Shown: one piece after another, positions 10,034 to 22,600 of the stretch | How positions within the stretch are numbered: position 1 is the first letter of the stretch | How the letters are laid out: each line of letters starts with the position of its first letter | NCBI GenBank assembly: GCA_019358985.1 | Contig: JAHHIJ010000035.1 | Span: forward strand, 19,557 to 83,556 | Source: Tolypothrix brevis GSE-NOS-MK-07-07A | GTDB lineage: Bacteria; Cyanobacteriota; Cyanobacteriia; Cyanobacteriales; Nostocaceae | Direction: 5' to 3' | Length of the DNA: 64,000 nucleotides | Made by a program: the position numbers and the translations under genes | The notes under the pieces: model-generated | What the model saw: only the letters and a program-made list of their open reading frames with translations | Database searches by the model: none | What the model was told of the DNA's origin: nothing

Positions 10034-10283
10034 AATCTGCAATTAAGCCATTGATTCGTTCTTCCCGCATTTGCTCAACAGACGTTTCCAGATTGCCAAT
10101 TGGAGTAGATTGAACTACTAAAGTCGTCCCAACTCGATATACCAAAGGTTCAGCATTCAGTAAATTTTCAATCGCAGCTTTCAAAAATGCTTCGGCTGTC
10201 ATACCCTGCGCTGCTGCTTGAGCTAGCAAACGCGCTTCAATTTCTGGAGTTAATTCAAGCGTAATTGCCATAGAATCATCCAA
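10017..10283 (-). CDS. Antitoxin of a VapBC-type pair (toxin broken)
   Basis: An 88-residue protein starting MDDSMAITLELTPEIEARLL, typical of cyanobacterial antitoxins encoded before PIN toxins. The N-terminal half is helical and RHH-like; the tail (ERINGLIADYESPI) would bind the toxin. Two starts are possible: ATG 10283 with AGAGG close upstream, or ATG 10271 (MAITLELTPE), the commoner family start. It overlaps the truncated PIN gene. As the toxin is truncated, it is now probably an orphan. Confidence 0.75.
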   Translation of the reverse strand: MDDSMAITLELTPEIEARLLAQAAAQGMTAEAFLKAAIENLLNAEPLVYRVGTTLVVQSTPIGNLETSVEQMREERINGLIADYESPI

Positions 10284-11882
<1,599 letters not shown>

Positions 11883-11927
11883 AGGTAAAATATAGATATT
11901 AACTTTTGCCTTTTGTTTTTAACTTTT

Positions 11928-11955
11928 GTAGAGACGCGACATGTCGCGTCTTTAC
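11928..11955. repeat. Palindrome, CGACATGTCG core
   Basis: GTAGAGACG + CGACATGTCG + CGTCTTTAC; 28 bp, about 45 bases after the eno stop. Member of the variable-core palindrome family; it could fold at the mRNA 3' end. Confidence 0.8.
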
Positions 11956-12022
11956 GGACAAAAAATTGTTCGGGAATTATTGACGCGAACTTACAACTTA
12001 AAAAAGTTATGAAAGTTAGGCG

Positions 12023-12616
12023 TTAGTTTATACGTCGAATAACACGCTCAAACTCTTGAACAGCATCGTACTGGTCAGGCATTGCAATATATTGTAATAA
12101 CAAATTTGGGTCTAAATCTGGGAAAAATCCACTACGGTTTACTTCTTCATATTCTCCTTGTTCAGTAAGACGAAATATTTTAATTTCATTCTTTTTCCAA
12201 AACCAAACTTCAGGCACTTTTTTAGGCTTATAAAGTTCCTTTCTATTAATGGTTCCACTGGTGACAATAATTTCAATAACAATGTCTGGAGTTTCTTTAT
12301 CAGTACCGATGCAATAAGACTCATCAGGTGTGCCAGAAGCATATCCAGGTTCTTCCAGAGTGAAACCGCCACGTTTGTAAAATCGAATGCCTTTTACCCT
12401 CATATAAGCTTCTACTAACAAGCCAAGGGTGCTTTTCACTTTTTCATGTTTATCTCCAATCGGCGACATAATTTCTAAAATTCCTGAGAAATAAGACAGT
12501 CGGACATTATGGTTATCCTTTAGCTGTGCTTCAATACCTTTGAATTGCTCCCAAGAAACATCAGGTAGAGTTACCAGTTTTTCTTGTGTGGGTTGTTCTA
12601 TAAGTGGGATACTCAT
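12023..12616 (-). CDS. Uma2 family protein (DUF820)
   Basis: A 197-residue protein of the Uma2 restriction-endonuclease-like superfamily, greatly expanded in cyanobacteria. Typical blocks: VSWEQFKGIEAQL, VRLSYFSGILEIMSP, HEKVKSTLGLLVEAY, GTPDESYCIG, and the PD-(D/E)XK-like core TPDIVIEIIVTSGTINRKEL followed by YKPKKVPEVWFWKK. The role of the family is unknown; nuclease activity is presumed from the fold. It is a single gene with its own upstream gap. Confidence 0.85.
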   Translation of the reverse strand: MSIPLIEQPTQEKLVTLPDVSWEQFKGIEAQLKDNHNVRLSYFSGILEIMSPIGDKHEKVKSTLGLLVEAYMRVKGIRFYKRGGFTLEEPGYASGTPDESYCIGTDKETPDIVIEIIVTSGTINRKELYKPKKVPEVWFWKKNEIKIFRLTEQGEYEEVNRSGFFPDLDPNLLLQYIAMPDQYDAVQEFERVIRRIN

Positions 12617-12720
12617 ATCGCTACTTCCTTAAAAAACTAAAGTACTGCTCAATTTTCGGTCGAACATCACACATAAAACTGTACTATGTGCGTATGAATA
12701 ATAATTGCTATATTTAATAA

Positions 12721-13140
12721 TCATAAAATTGAATGGTAAGTATCTTTACCAGTCTCAGGCAGCAAGATTAATCGCTGATTAATTACATCAGGTTGCAATC
12801 CTAATTCTTCAAGTGGAATTACACCCAAAAGTATATCCTCTCCACCAGGTAATTCAGTACAGGTGAATTCACCTTTTCTTCCTTCTACTATTAGACTTAC
12901 GCGCTTAAAAAGACGTGTTTTACAGATACCCGCTGCTGTTTTAACATCTATTTCTCCGGCAAGCGGTAAGCCTAACTGAGCAATAATATTTGCTGGTAGA
13001 CAAAGACGGGTTGCGCCTGTATCAACTAAAACATTATCTAGAGTAATAGAGCGAATTTGTTCTTTAGGAGTAAAACCCCGTTCTGCTAATATTTCATCGA
13101 CTAGATTACTTACTGTAATTGTTGTAGTGATAATTCCCAT
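12721..13140 (-). CDS. Small retropepsin-like aspartic protease family protein
   Basis: From ATG 13140 (MGIITTTITVSNLVDEILAE) it encodes 139 residues. The LVDTGATRLCLP block is the clan AA aspartic protease signature (DTGA), and LPGGEDILLGVIPLEELG matches the second half-strand (LLG) of the fold. Such single-domain proteins must dimerise to form an active site. An in-frame start 45 bases upstream would begin inside the repeat element at 13181 and is unlikely. Role unknown; these genes are common in cyanobacteria, often near repeats and toxin-like genes. Confidence 0.75.
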   Translation of the reverse strand: MGIITTTITVSNLVDEILAERGFTPKEQIRSITLDNVLVDTGATRLCLPANIIAQLGLPLAGEIDVKTAAGICKTRLFKRVSLIVEGRKGEFTCTELPGGEDILLGVIPLEELGLQPDVINQRLILLPETGKDTYHSIL

Positions 13141-13180
13141 CTTGTTATTAGATTTAGTCATAATAATGAATTCATAAATA

Positions 13181-13262
13181 GACATAGGCGTAGAGAAAAT
13201 GTAGAGACGTAGCAGTGCTACGTCTCTACAAAGATTTCGGGTAATGCACAGTTAATCTTCAC
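13181..13262. repeat. AGACAT-ended element with TAGCAGTGCTA core
   Basis: The palindrome GTAGAGACG + TAGCAGTGCTA + CGTCTCTAC lies at 13201-13229, with the shared arm CGGGTAATGCACAGTTAAT after it. It separates the protease gene from argC. Confidence 0.75.
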
Positions 13263-13285
13263 GCCCAAAATCCCATCAATGAAGA

Positions 13286-14344
13286 CTAAGGATAAAATCC
13301 TAACTTGGGCAATCCTAAGGTTTCGTCCCAACCCATCATAATGTTCATACATTGGATAGCTTGACCCGCCTGACCTTTAATTAAGTTATCGATTGCTGAC
13401 ATAACAATGACACGACCGGTGCGCGGGTCAACTTCTAAACCGACATAACACATATTACTACCGCAAGCCCATTTCGTTTGCGGATATTCGCCACTTTCGC
13501 AAATTCTCACCCAAGGAGAGTTACGATAAAAGGCTCTAAAAATAGTAATTAAGTCGTCTCGCACTAAGCCAGGATCGCGGAGGGTAGCGTATACGGTTGC
13601 TAAAATACCCCGCACCATTGGGATAAGGTGGGGTGTAAATTGAATCATAACTTCATGCCCCGCCAAATCACTGCAAATCTGCTCAATTTCCGGGGTGTGG
13701 CGGTGACGAGTGACACCATATGCTCCTAGAGAGTTGTCTGCTTCGGCTAGCAATAAGTTGATTTTCCCTTGCCGTCCGCCGCCGGAGGTGCCAGACTTAG
13801 CATCGACTATGGCGGTTTCTGGGACGATTAAACCTTGTTTCAAAAGTGGCGAAAGTGCGAGGAGGCTGGCGGTAGGATAGCAGCCGGGACAGCCAATTAA
13901 CTGCGCGTCGGCAATGCGATCGCGGTACAATTCTGGTAAGCCATAAACTGCTGTAGCCGCTATGGCTTTATCGTTTCTCTGTTTGCCATACCAAGTTGTG
14001 TAAGTTGTCAAGTCACTAAACCGATAATCTGCACTGAGATCGAGTACTAAACATCCTTTTTCCAACAGTTTTGGAGTCATTTCGCAAGCCAGACCATTTG
14101 GAAGAGAGAGAAACACCACTTCAGTGCGTTCGGCGATTTTTTCTGGATCTACCTCCTCAACTGGTAGATTTACTACATGAGCCAAATGGGGGTAAAGTTC
14201 GCCAAAGGGTTTGCCAGCGCTACTTTCACCACCTAAATAAACAACTTCGACCTCTGGATGATCCATTAGTAGTCGAACTAACTGTACTCCGCCGTAGCCT
14301 GACGCGCCAACAATGCCAACGGGTACGCGTCTTAAATTGCCCAT
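13286..14344 (-). CDS. argC: N-acetyl-gamma-glutamyl-phosphate reductase
   Basis: NADPH-dependent third step of arginine biosynthesis, giving N-acetylglutamate semialdehyde. The 352-residue protein has the Rossmann start [20 protein letters not shown], the active-site Cys in [11 protein letters not shown], and the family blocks [27 protein letters not shown] and [15 protein letters not shown] [11 protein letters not shown]. Length and ends are normal. Divergent from ribBA with 284 bp between. Confidence 0.96.
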   Translation of the reverse strand: MGNLRRVPVGIVGASGYGGVQLVRLLMDHPEVEVVYLGGESSAGKPFGELYPHLAHVVNLPVEEVDPEKIAERTEVVFLSLPNGLACEMTPKLLEKGCLVLDLSADYRFSDLTTYTTWYGKQRNDKAIAATAVYGLPELYRDRIADAQLIGCPGCYPTASLLALSPLLKQGLIVPETAIVDAKSGTSGGGRQGKINLLLAEADNSLGAYGVTRHRHTPEIEQICSDLAGHEVMIQFTPHLIPMVRGILATVYATLRDPGLVRDDLITIFRAFYRNSPWVRICESGEYPQTKWACGSNMCYVGLEVDPRTGRVIVMSAIDNLIKGQAGQAIQCMNIMMGWDETLGLPKLGFYP

Positions 14345-14458
14345 GATATGAAATCCTTATCCGATAAATGATTAAATTCGTTATTGGCTATCAACTATCA
14401 TCAACTAAATGCGCCCATTCGCGTTATGTTACTTATGCGATCGCTCTTTTGAAAAATG

Positions 14459-14556
14459 GAGTGGGGGAGTGGGAGACAAGGGGGACAAGGGAGACAAGGG
14501 GACAAGGAGGCAGGGGGAGTTTGTCTCCCTCATCTCCCCATCTCCCCATCTCCCCT
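14459..14556. repeat. Purine/pyrimidine inverted repeat of the GGGGACAAGG type
   Basis: A purine-rich arm (GGGAGACAAGG, GGGGACAAGG units, about 60 bp) is followed by a pyrimidine arm (TTGTCTCCC, CATCTCCC units). The same class of repeat lies in frame in menD at 51010-51126. Confidence 0.75.
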
Positions 14557-14628
14557 TTAAAGGTTGTACAATCGAAAAGTAGGTTTTGTTAAAAAAATTT
14601 ACATTTATTTGGTCGTTGGAAATACTCT

Positions 14629-16308
14629 GTGTTGCAGTCTCAGACCACATCCCCAGCTTTTGAATTTGATTTGATTGATGCCGCTTTAGCAGACCTAAAA
14701 GCCGGTCGCTCGGTGGTGGTAGTAGATGATGAAAATCGAGAAAATGAAGGCGATTTGATTTGCGCTGCTCAGTTTGCTACCCCGGATATGATTAATTTTA
14801 TGGCGGTAGAAGCGCGAGGGCTGATTTGTTTGGCGATGACAGGCGATCGCCTTGATGAACTTGATTTACCATTAATGGTAAGCAATATTACAGACACTAA
14901 CCAAACTGCCTTCACTGTCAGCATTGATGCTGGTCCTCATTTAGGTGTCAGTACTGGCATTTCCGCCGAAGACCGCGCCCGAACTATTCAAGTGACGCTA
15001 AATCCAAGTACACAGCCTTCAGAATTGCGTCGCCCCGGTCATATTTTCCCGATTCGCGCTAAGGAAGGTGGTGTACTAAAACGCGCCGGACATACGGAAG
15101 CTGCGGTTGATTTATCTCGATTATCTGGGCTATATCCAGCTGGGGTAATTTGTGAAATTCAAAACCCTGATGGCTCGATGGCGCGATTACCTCAGCTATT
15201 TGAGTATGCTAAACATCATAATCTGAAAATTATTAGCATTGCCGATTTAATCAGTTATCGTCTCAAATACGATCGCTTGGTTTATCGCGAAATCGTGACA
15301 AAATTACCGAGCCAATTCGGGCTATTTGAAATTTACGGCTACCGACATAGTGTAGATAATACTGAACATGTAGCGATCGTCAAAGGCGACCCAGCTACCT
15401 TTAAAGATGAGTCTGTGATGGTGCGAATGCATTCAGAATGCTTGACAGGTGACGCTTTAGGTTCTCTGCGCTGTGATTGTCAACTGCAACTGCAAGCCGC
15501 TCTGAAAATGATTGAGCAGGCGGGTCAAGGTGTTGTAGTATACCTGCGACAAGAAGGACGGGGCATCGGCTTGATTAATAAGTTGAAGGCTTACAGCTTG
15601 CAGGATATGGGACTGGATACGGTCGAGGCAAACGAGCGTTTGGGATTTCCCGCCGATTTGCGAGACTATGGGATGGGAGCGCAAATTTTGATGGATTTGG
15701 GCATCCACAAGATTCGCCTAATTACCAATAATCCGAGGAAAATTGCTGGAGTTAAGGGTTACGGGTTGGAAGTAGTCGATCGCGTACCACTGTTGATTGA
15801 GGCAACCGATTACAATTCTTATTATCTGGCAACAAAGGCGAAAAAGCTGGATCACATGTTGTTGCAGACGTATTTGGTAACGGTAGCAATTCATTGGCAA
15901 GATGACCCAGAAGCTGTAACCGAACGTTATGAACGTTTAGAAAAACTGCGTCATTTAGCGAAAAGCCATGATTTATTGTTGCAAGAAGAAGCGCGTCCGT
16001 TAGCGATCGCTTTATTTGACAAACCCTCTTTAACTGTACATTTGGGTTTGGATCAAGCGCAACTAGCTGCACCTGATTGGTATCAGCAAAACAGTCATCC
16101 TTATGTCCAGGCGATCGGTCAAATATTTGACAATTTAGCCACTTTGCCTTATATAGAGAAGTTTGAATTTCTGATTTCTCCAGGGATTGATCCTTTGAGT
16201 CATTTGCAAGTGCAATGCGTGAGGCAAACCTTTCCTCCTGGAACTTTACCTTCATCGATTTGTTGCGAACAACTCAAGACGCAAACAATTTATAGTTTTG
16301 GGAAGTAG
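14629..16308 (+). CDS. ribBA: Bifunctional DHBP synthase / GTP cyclohydrolase II
   Basis: Two early riboflavin steps. Residues 1-215 are DHBP synthase: [45 protein letters not shown] with the usual acidic cluster. Residues about 220-420 are GTP cyclohydrolase [18 protein letters not shown], zinc Cys in [24 protein letters not shown] and [13 protein letters not shown]-terminal extension of about 130 residues (from [14 protein letters not shown]) is the form seen in cyanobacterial RibBA. Start is GTG 14629; no better ATG lies near. A hairpin at 16351-16379 probably ends the transcript. Confidence 0.95.
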   Translation: MLQSQTTSPAFEFDLIDAALADLKAGRSVVVVDDENRENEGDLICAAQFATPDMINFMAVEARGLICLAMTGDRLDELDLPLMVSNITDTNQTAFTVSIDAGPHLGVSTGISAEDRARTIQVTLNPSTQPSELRRPGHIFPIRAKEGGVLKRAGHTEAAVDLSRLSGLYPAGVICEIQNPDGSMARLPQLFEYAKHHNLKIISIADLISYRLKYDRLVYREIVTKLPSQFGLFEIYGYRHSVDNTEHVAIVKGDPATFKDESVMVRMHSECLTGDALGSLRCDCQLQLQAALKMIEQAGQGVVVYLRQEGRGIGLINKLKAYSLQDMGLDTVEANERLGFPADLRDYGMGAQILMDLGIHKIRLITNNPRKIAGVKGYGLEVVDRVPLLIEATDYNSYYLATKAKKLDHMLLQTYLVTVAIHWQDDPEAVTERYERLEKLRHLAKSHDLLLQEEARPLAIALFDKPSLTVHLGLDQAQLAAPDWYQQNSHPYVQAIGQIFDNLATLPYIEKFEFLISPGIDPLSHLQVQCVRQTFPPGTLPSSICCEQLKTQTIYSFGK

Positions 16309-16350
16309 AGGCAAAGCTTTGCTTGACTTTCAAAGCATTTATAGATTTAT

Positions 16351-16379
16351 ATAGTTTTACCCTAAGAAAGTAAAACTAT
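16351..16379 (+). terminator. Hairpin terminator candidate after ribBA
   Basis: ATAGTTTTAC and GTAAAACTAT form a 10-bp stem with a nine-base loop, followed by TAATTTTCTT. It lies 43 bases after the stop codon. Confidence 0.6.
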
Positions 16380-16546
16380 TAATTTTCTTATGCCTGTATG
16401 CTTGAATTAGCCCATAAGTACAATTTAAGTGTCAGACTAACGCAGCGCAAATCAGCTATTTAGTCCGTGGACACTTCGTCGTGTAATTTTTACGATGTCA
16501 AAACATTTTGTGGGTTATATGCAGATAATCAACTAAGATTATAGTC

Positions 16547-17851
16547 ATGCTTATCGAGTTCAGCGTAGAAAATTATCGTTCAATACAGGAACAGCAAACT
16601 TTCAGTATGGTGGCATCTGAAAATGATACCATGCTAGATAGCAACACTTTTCCTATGCCGAGTTCTAAGAATCTGCGCTTACTGACAAGTGCTGTAATTT
16701 ATGGTCCTAATGCCTCAGGCAAAAGCAATTTGTTGCGGGCAATGCAAACGCTCAGGAGTCTTGTAGTCAACTCAGCTAGTAGGATGCAGATCGGTGATAA
16801 GTTTTCTATTGAACCATTTCGATTAAATACTGAATCAGAAAAAAAGCCTACGAACTTTGAAGTAATTTTTATTCATAAAGAGATCCGCTATGAATATGGA
16901 CTTTCGTTAAACCGGGAACGGGTACATGAAGAATGGTTAACTGCCTACCCAAATGAAAAGCCACAAAACTGGTTTTCTCGCAGATATATTTCAGAGAATC
17001 TAGAACGACAACCAGATGAAGCATATGAATGGTTTTTTGGCAAAGGATTGAAGGGAGAAAAAGCACGTATCAAAAAATTTGTTCGTTCTAATTCTTTATT
17101 CTTGTCTCATGCAGCACAAAATAATCATCCTCAGTTAACAGAAATATTTGAATGGTTTAAGGAAAAAATAAATATTCTTACCCCAAATTTTCGTGCCAGA
17201 GAATTTACACTTGGAATATGTGACGATGATAATACCTTTCGCGAGCAAGTTGTTAAATTACTTAACGAAGCAGATATTGGTATTTCAAATATAAAACTTG
17301 AGAGCAAATCTGTACCGGAAGGATTTAAATCTCTCATTAAACAATTAATTAAACAGGAAATTGAAAAGCAAGAAATAGAAGAGTTCGTTGATATTGATGA
17401 ACTTCAAACATTGGATGTCATAACTCTTCATAAAATGAATGACTCGGAGAACGAAATTGAATTTGACATGGCTGATGAATCTGATGGAACACAACGTTTG
17501 TTTGAACTTGCAGGACCTTGGCTATATGTATTACAGCATGGAGAAGTCTTGATTGTAGATGAACTAGGTAGAAGTTTACATCCAGTTCTATCAAAATCAT
17601 TATTGAAAATGTTTAACGATCCAAAAATAAATAAAAACAACGCTCAGTTAATTTTTACAATTCATGATACTACGCTTTTAGACGCAGAAATGTTTCGGCA
17701 AGATCAAGTATGGTTTACAGAAAAAGATAGAAGTATGACCAAGTTATATTCATTACTAAATTTTCGACCTCTTCAAGATGAATCACTCCAAAAAGGTTAT
17801 CTACTAGGTCGATATGGAGCCATTCCTTTTATCAGCGGGCTGAGTATCTGA
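16547..17851 (+). CDS. RloA-like AAA family ATPase (AbiL/RloAB-type defence candidate)
   Basis: A 434-residue SMC/OLD-like ATPase: N-terminal MLIEFSVENYRSIQEQQTFS, Walker A VIYGPNASGKSNLLRAM, C-terminal signature DESDGTQRLFELA, Walker B EVLIVDELGRSLHP and the switch His region LIFTIHDTTLLD. This is the AAA_15/AAA_21 type encoded with RloB proteins in restriction-modification and abortive-infection loci (AbiL being a named example). The next gene starts three bases after its stop, so the two form an operon. Codon use is AT-rich, and the pair sits alone between ribBA and an amidase gene. Phage defence is an inference from family and arrangement. Confidence 0.82.
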   Translation: MLIEFSVENYRSIQEQQTFSMVASENDTMLDSNTFPMPSSKNLRLLTSAVIYGPNASGKSNLLRAMQTLRSLVVNSASRMQIGDKFSIEPFRLNTESEKKPTNFEVIFIHKEIRYEYGLSLNRERVHEEWLTAYPNEKPQNWFSRRYISENLERQPDEAYEWFFGKGLKGEKARIKKFVRSNSLFLSHAAQNNHPQLTEIFEWFKEKINILTPNFRAREFTLGICDDDNTFREQVVKLLNEADIGISNIKLESKSVPEGFKSLIKQLIKQEIEKQEIEEFVDIDELQTLDVITLHKMNDSENEIEFDMADESDGTQRLFELAGPWLYVLQHGEVLIVDELGRSLHPVLSKSLLKMFNDPKINKNNAQLIFTIHDTTLLDAEMFRQDQVWFTEKDRSMTKLYSLLNFRPLQDESLQKGYLLGRYGAIPFISGLSI

Positions 17852-17854
17852 ATC

Positions 17855-18532
17855 ATGCCTAAGGAAGTTCCTCGTAAGTCGTTGAGAGGCAAATCCAGTA
17901 GTGAACTAGAGCGACGTGCGGGAAATAAAGAGCCGAGAAAATATCTTTTAATTGTGGTTGAAGGTCAGGAAACAGAATACAACTATTTCTGCTCTATTAG
18001 AAGTGAACTGAGACTAAGGACAACTAAATTAGAAGTGGTTTCTACTTCAGGTGGAGATCCCTTGGTTATTGTAAAGAAAGCTTATGATTTATTCCAAGAA
18101 AAAAAGCAGGAGAGCAAAAGGGGAGGTGAACCTGAATATGATGAAGTGTTTTGCGTATTTGATGAGGATAATAAACGAGAAAAATACAAAGAAGCACTTA
18201 CCAAGGCAAAAGAATATAAATTTATATCTATAACATCGATTCCATGTTTTGAATTTTGGTTTTTACTGCATTATTGCTACACTACCAGTTCCTTTGAAAG
18301 TTGTCATAATTTAATTAAGAGACTAGAAGCAGAACAGAAAAAAGAAGGTTTCATAAAATATGACAAAAGCGATACAAATTTATATGAAAAACTTAAACCA
18401 AAACTAAATGATGCGCTTACTCATGCCAAGCGTTTAGAAAACCACCATGAAAACATTGATGGATGCACGAATCCATCAACAAAAGTACATATTCTAGTTG
18501 AAAAGCTGCAAAAACAAAAAGACTTTGAATGA
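17855..18532 (+). CDS. RloB-like TOPRIM-fold protein, partner of the ATPase
   Basis: 225 residues. Features of the RloB family: a basic N-terminus, YLLIVVEGQETEYNYF (first acidic residue of the TOPRIM-like fold), VFCVFDEDNK (D.DxD-like motif) and the hallmark ITSIPCFEFWFLLHYCY. The acidic set suggests a metal-dependent nuclease; this is the split counterpart of the ATPase-TOPRIM layout of OLD nucleases. It is translated with the upstream ATPase (gap of three bases). No methylase or restriction subunit is present beside it, so the pair would act alone. Confidence 0.82.
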   Translation: MPKEVPRKSLRGKSSSELERRAGNKEPRKYLLIVVEGQETEYNYFCSIRSELRLRTTKLEVVSTSGGDPLVIVKKAYDLFQEKKQESKRGGEPEYDEVFCVFDEDNKREKYKEALTKAKEYKFISITSIPCFEFWFLLHYCYTTSSFESCHNLIKRLEAEQKKEGFIKYDKSDTNLYEKLKPKLNDALTHAKRLENHHENIDGCTNPSTKVHILVEKLQKQKDFE

Positions 18533-18589
18533 GCGGTACATCACTTAGCAGGTCTAAGTCTGTATTTTTAGTGCGATAATTTGTATATG

Positions 18590-19441
18590 TTATTTTTTAT
18601 CGGTACTAATTGTATTTACTTGACGAAAGTTATGAAGTAATTTGAGAAACTTCAGACCATCAAAACTTCTGGGATCGATTCGTGTTCCGGAACGATCTAC
18701 TATCTGATGGGTGGTAATGCGATCGTCTGGAACATCACTTTGAGCAATTAACCAAGCCAGAGAATAATATTGAGCATCAGTATAACCGCTATGAATTGCT
18801 TGGGTGTTAGTCCAACCATCTAGCGGGGTTTCCAAAGAGACGTGATAAGCAAAGTTATTTACAGATGGTGGTAAATTCAAATTAGTTTTCACAGCTTCGG
18901 AACCATTAGCACTTTCAAAAACTGAATTAGCTGCACCATAAGCGCGTTTATCTGGTGGAACTGTATAAATAACTGTCCCATCTAACTTTATCATCGCGTG
19001 GTAACTCGCTTGAACATTTTCGTCGCTATGAGGTGTTTGAAAAAAATTAACGGCGCTAGATGCTGAATTAGAAGTTTCATGAAGGACTATAATCGGTAAA
19101 TTGTTGACTCTTATGCCATTAACGTCTTTGGTATAACGCTCTCCGTAGTTGCTCGGATCTGCCCAAGCAATCTCATATCTGGGTCTGTACTTTGTAAAAG
19201 CCTCAGTGGTTTTAAACAGAGATTTGGGAGGATTTACAGCGCTGCTTGGTTTTTGTGATGCTAGAATTTGTCCATTTGGATATTGACTCCAAGGAGCGAT
19301 GCCTGGATTGGGCTGCGCCAACGCACTTTCTGGTGTATTATTTTGTAGTTGTGTGGCTCTCCCGGCAAGCAGTGCCACAATTAGAGCGATGAATATCAGA
19401 GAAATTAGCATTACTCTGGTCGCCCAGTCCTTAAATTTCAT
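18590..19441 (-). CDS. Membrane-anchored N-acetylmuramoyl-L-alanine amidase (Amidase_2)
   Basis: 283 residues. An N-terminal membrane helix (VMLISLIFIALIVALLAG) anchors or exports it. The Amidase_2 domain (about 110-270) has zinc-ligand candidates in IIVLHETSNSASS and ITTHQIVDRSGTRIDPRSFD, plus the core SYHAMIKLDGTVIYTVPPDK and RAYGAANS. It would cleave the lactyl-L-Ala bond of peptidoglycan in the periplasm. It is convergent with the RloA/B-like pair and likely unrelated to it. Confidence 0.85.
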   Translation of the reverse strand: MKFKDWATRVMLISLIFIALIVALLAGRATQLQNNTPESALAQPNPGIAPWSQYPNGQILASQKPSSAVNPPKSLFKTTEAFTKYRPRYEIAWADPSNYGERYTKDVNGIRVNNLPIIVLHETSNSASSAVNFFQTPHSDENVQASYHAMIKLDGTVIYTVPPDKRAYGAANSVFESANGSEAVKTNLNLPPSVNNFAYHVSLETPLDGWTNTQAIHSGYTDAQYYSLAWLIAQSDVPDDRITTHQIVDRSGTRIDPRSFDGLKFLKLLHNFRQVNTISTDKK

Positions 19442-19698
19442 TAATTTTATAATTAAATAATGAAAATAATCTTAATATCTTGATTTTAATGAAAAATAGC
19501 TTGCTAGGATACTTTGCGGCGGAGTTAAATAACGAACCGCACTCGTAGCAGAGAACACAGAGGATGTATATTACACCTAATTTACACAATCTTTATACAT
19601 AGTTGTTTTGAATAAATACTCCCGAAGAGCGAGAAATTGAGGAAAATATTAAATTAAGTAGAGTATCACTCGACTTATGTAAATTCTTCTAGGAAAAT

Positions 19699-22600
19699 AT
19701 GACTCATTCCTTTCTAGAACGCTTGCACAGTCCAGACCGTCCCGTTCTCGTCTTTGATGGAGCGATGGGAACGAACTTGCAAACGCAAAACCTCACTGCT
19801 GAGGATTTCGGTGGTGCTCAATACGAAGGTTGTAACGAATATCTCGTTCACACCAAACCTGAAGCTGTTGCCAAAGTTCACCGCGATTTTCTCGCTGCCG
19901 GTGCAGATGTCATCGAGACTGACACTTTTGGTAGTGCGTCAATTGTACTTGCCGAGTACGACCTTGCAGACCAAGCATACAACCTAACCAAAACAGCCGC
20001 AGAACTTGCCAAGGGTGTTGCGGCTGAATTCTCCACCCCAGAAAAACCGCGATTTGTCGCGGGTTCTATGGGACCGACAACAAAATTACCTACCTTAGGA
20101 CATATTGACTTTGACACGATGAAAGCTTCTTTTGCCGAACAAGCAGAAGGGCTGTGGGATGGTGGTGTCGATTTATTTTTGGTGGAAACTTGTCAAGATG
20201 TGCTGCAAATCAAAGCGGCGCTGAATGGAATTGAAGAAGTTTTTGCTAAAAAAGGCGATCGCCGTCCGGTGATGGTTTCTGTCACAATGGAAACTATGGG
20301 GACAATGTTGGTCGGGACGGAAATTAACGCCGTTGTCACCATTTTGGAACCCTATAAAATTGACATTCTCGGTCTGAACTGCGCTACTGGTCCAGATTTG
20401 ATGAAACCACACATCAAATATCTCTCAGAACATTCGCCTTTTATCGTTTCCTGTATTCCCAACGCGGGTTTGCCGGAGAACGTCGGTGGTCACGCACACT
20501 ACCGTCTGACACCGATGGAATTACGGATGTCTTTGATGCATTTTGTTGAAGATTTGGGTGTCCAAGTGATTGGGGGTTGCTGTGGGACGCGTCCAGAACA
20601 CATTCAACAAATGGCAGAAATTGCTAAAGAATTAAAGCCAAAAGTTAGACATCCGGAACTTGAACCAGCAGCAGCATCAATTTACAGCACCCAAGCCTAC
20701 GACCAAGATAACTCTTTCTTGATTGTCGGCGAACGTCTCAACGCCAGCGGTTCTAAAAAGTGCCGCGATTTGCTAAACTCGGAAGATTGGGATGGACTCG
20801 TTTCAATGGCGAGAGCGCAGGTCAAAGAAGGCGCACACATTCTTGATGTCAACGTCGATTACGTGGGACGTAATGGCGAACGAGACATGCACGAATTGGT
20901 TTCGCGCATTGTCAATAATGTTACACTGCCTTTGATGCTCGACTCCACCGAATGGGAAAAGATGGAGGCGGGTTTAAAGGTTGCCGGCGGTAAGTGTTTG
21001 CTCAATTCCACCAATTACGAAGACGGGGAACCGCGTTTCTTGAAGGTGTTGGAGTTGGCGAAGAGGTATGGTGCTGGTGTAGTCATTGGCACTATCGATG
21101 AAGATGGGATGGCGAGAACTGCTGAGAAAAAATTCCAAATTGCTCAACGTGCTTATCGTCAAGCTGTAGAATTCGGCATTCCGGGTACAGAAATATTCTT
21201 TGATACTTTGGCTCTACCAATTTCTACGGGGATTGAAGAAGACCGGGAAAACGCAAAAGGGACAATAGAAGCGATTCGGCGCATTCGTCAAGAATTGCCG
21301 GGAAGTCATGTAATTTTGGGTGTATCGAATATTTCCTTCGGTTTAAACCCAGCAGCGCGGGTAGTGTTGAACTCGATGTTTTTGCACGAAGCGATCGCAG
21401 CAGGAATGGATGGGGCGATCGTTAGTCCTAACAAGATTTTACCACTTTCTAAGATTGAAGAACGCCATCAAGAAGTTTGCCTTGAGTTGATTTATGATCG
21501 ACGGAGATTTGATGGTGATGTCTGCGTTTATGACCCCTTGGGAGAACTGACAACATTATTTGAAGGAGTGACAACCAAACGCGATCGCTCTTTGGATGAA
21601 AGTCTCCCCATCGAAGAACGGTTGAAGCGTCACATCATCGACGGTGAACGCATTGGTTTAGAGGAACATCTGCAAAAGGCTTTAGAGAACTATCCCCCCT
21701 TACAGATTATAAATGTCTTTTTGCTCGATGGAATGAAAGTTGTTGGTGAATTGTTCGGTTCCGGGCAAATGCAGCTACCTTTTGTATTACAATCTGCGGA
21801 AACTATGAAAGCGGCGGTTGCTTTTTTAGAACCGTTGATGGAAAAGTCTGAATCAGGTAATAATGCTAAGGGAACGTTTATTATCGCTACCGTAAAAGGC
21901 GATGTTCACGACATTGGGAAAAACCTGGTGGATATCATCTTGTCGAACAACGGTTACAAGGTGATTAATTTGGGAATTAAACAACCGGTGGAAAACATCA
22001 TTGAAGCATACGAAAAGCATCAAGCTGATTGTATTGCCATGAGTGGTTTGTTGGTGAAATCCACCGCGTTTATGAAGGATAATTTGCAGGTTTTCAACGA
22101 AAAGGGAATTACTGTCCCCGTAATTTTAGGTGGTGCCGCGTTGACACCGAAGTTTGTCCATGAAGATTGTCAAAACGCTTACAAAGGTAAAGTTGTTTAC
22201 GGCAAAGATGCTTTTTCTGACTTGCATTTCATGGATAAATTAATGCCGGCAAAATCCCAAGGAGATTGGGATAATTTGCAGGGATTTTTGAATGAAGCTG
22301 TACAAGAGTTAGAAAATGGGCATAAAGAAGCTGAAGAAAAAACCAAAGAAGAAACTGATGAACCTAAGGTAATAGATACTCGTCGTTCTGAAGCTGTGAC
22401 GGTGGATATTGAACGTCCGACACCACCTTTTTGGGGTACGCAATTGTTACGCGAAAGTGATATTTCACTTGAGGAGATATTCTCTTATTTAGATTTGCAA
22501 GCTTTGATTGCGGGACAATGGCAATTCCGCAAGCCGAAGGAACAATCTAAGGAAGAATATCAGGCTTTTTTGAATGAGAAGGTGTATCCGATTTTAGATA

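Noticed and set aside
14368..14650. Short frames on both strands between argC and ribBA
   Set aside because: Low-complexity Gly/Arg and Pro/Ser products of the purine/pyrimidine repeat.
19442..19698. Cobalamin riboswitch in front of metH
   Set aside because: No B12-box-like sequence seen in the 257 bases upstream; MetH needs B12, so such control would not be expected.
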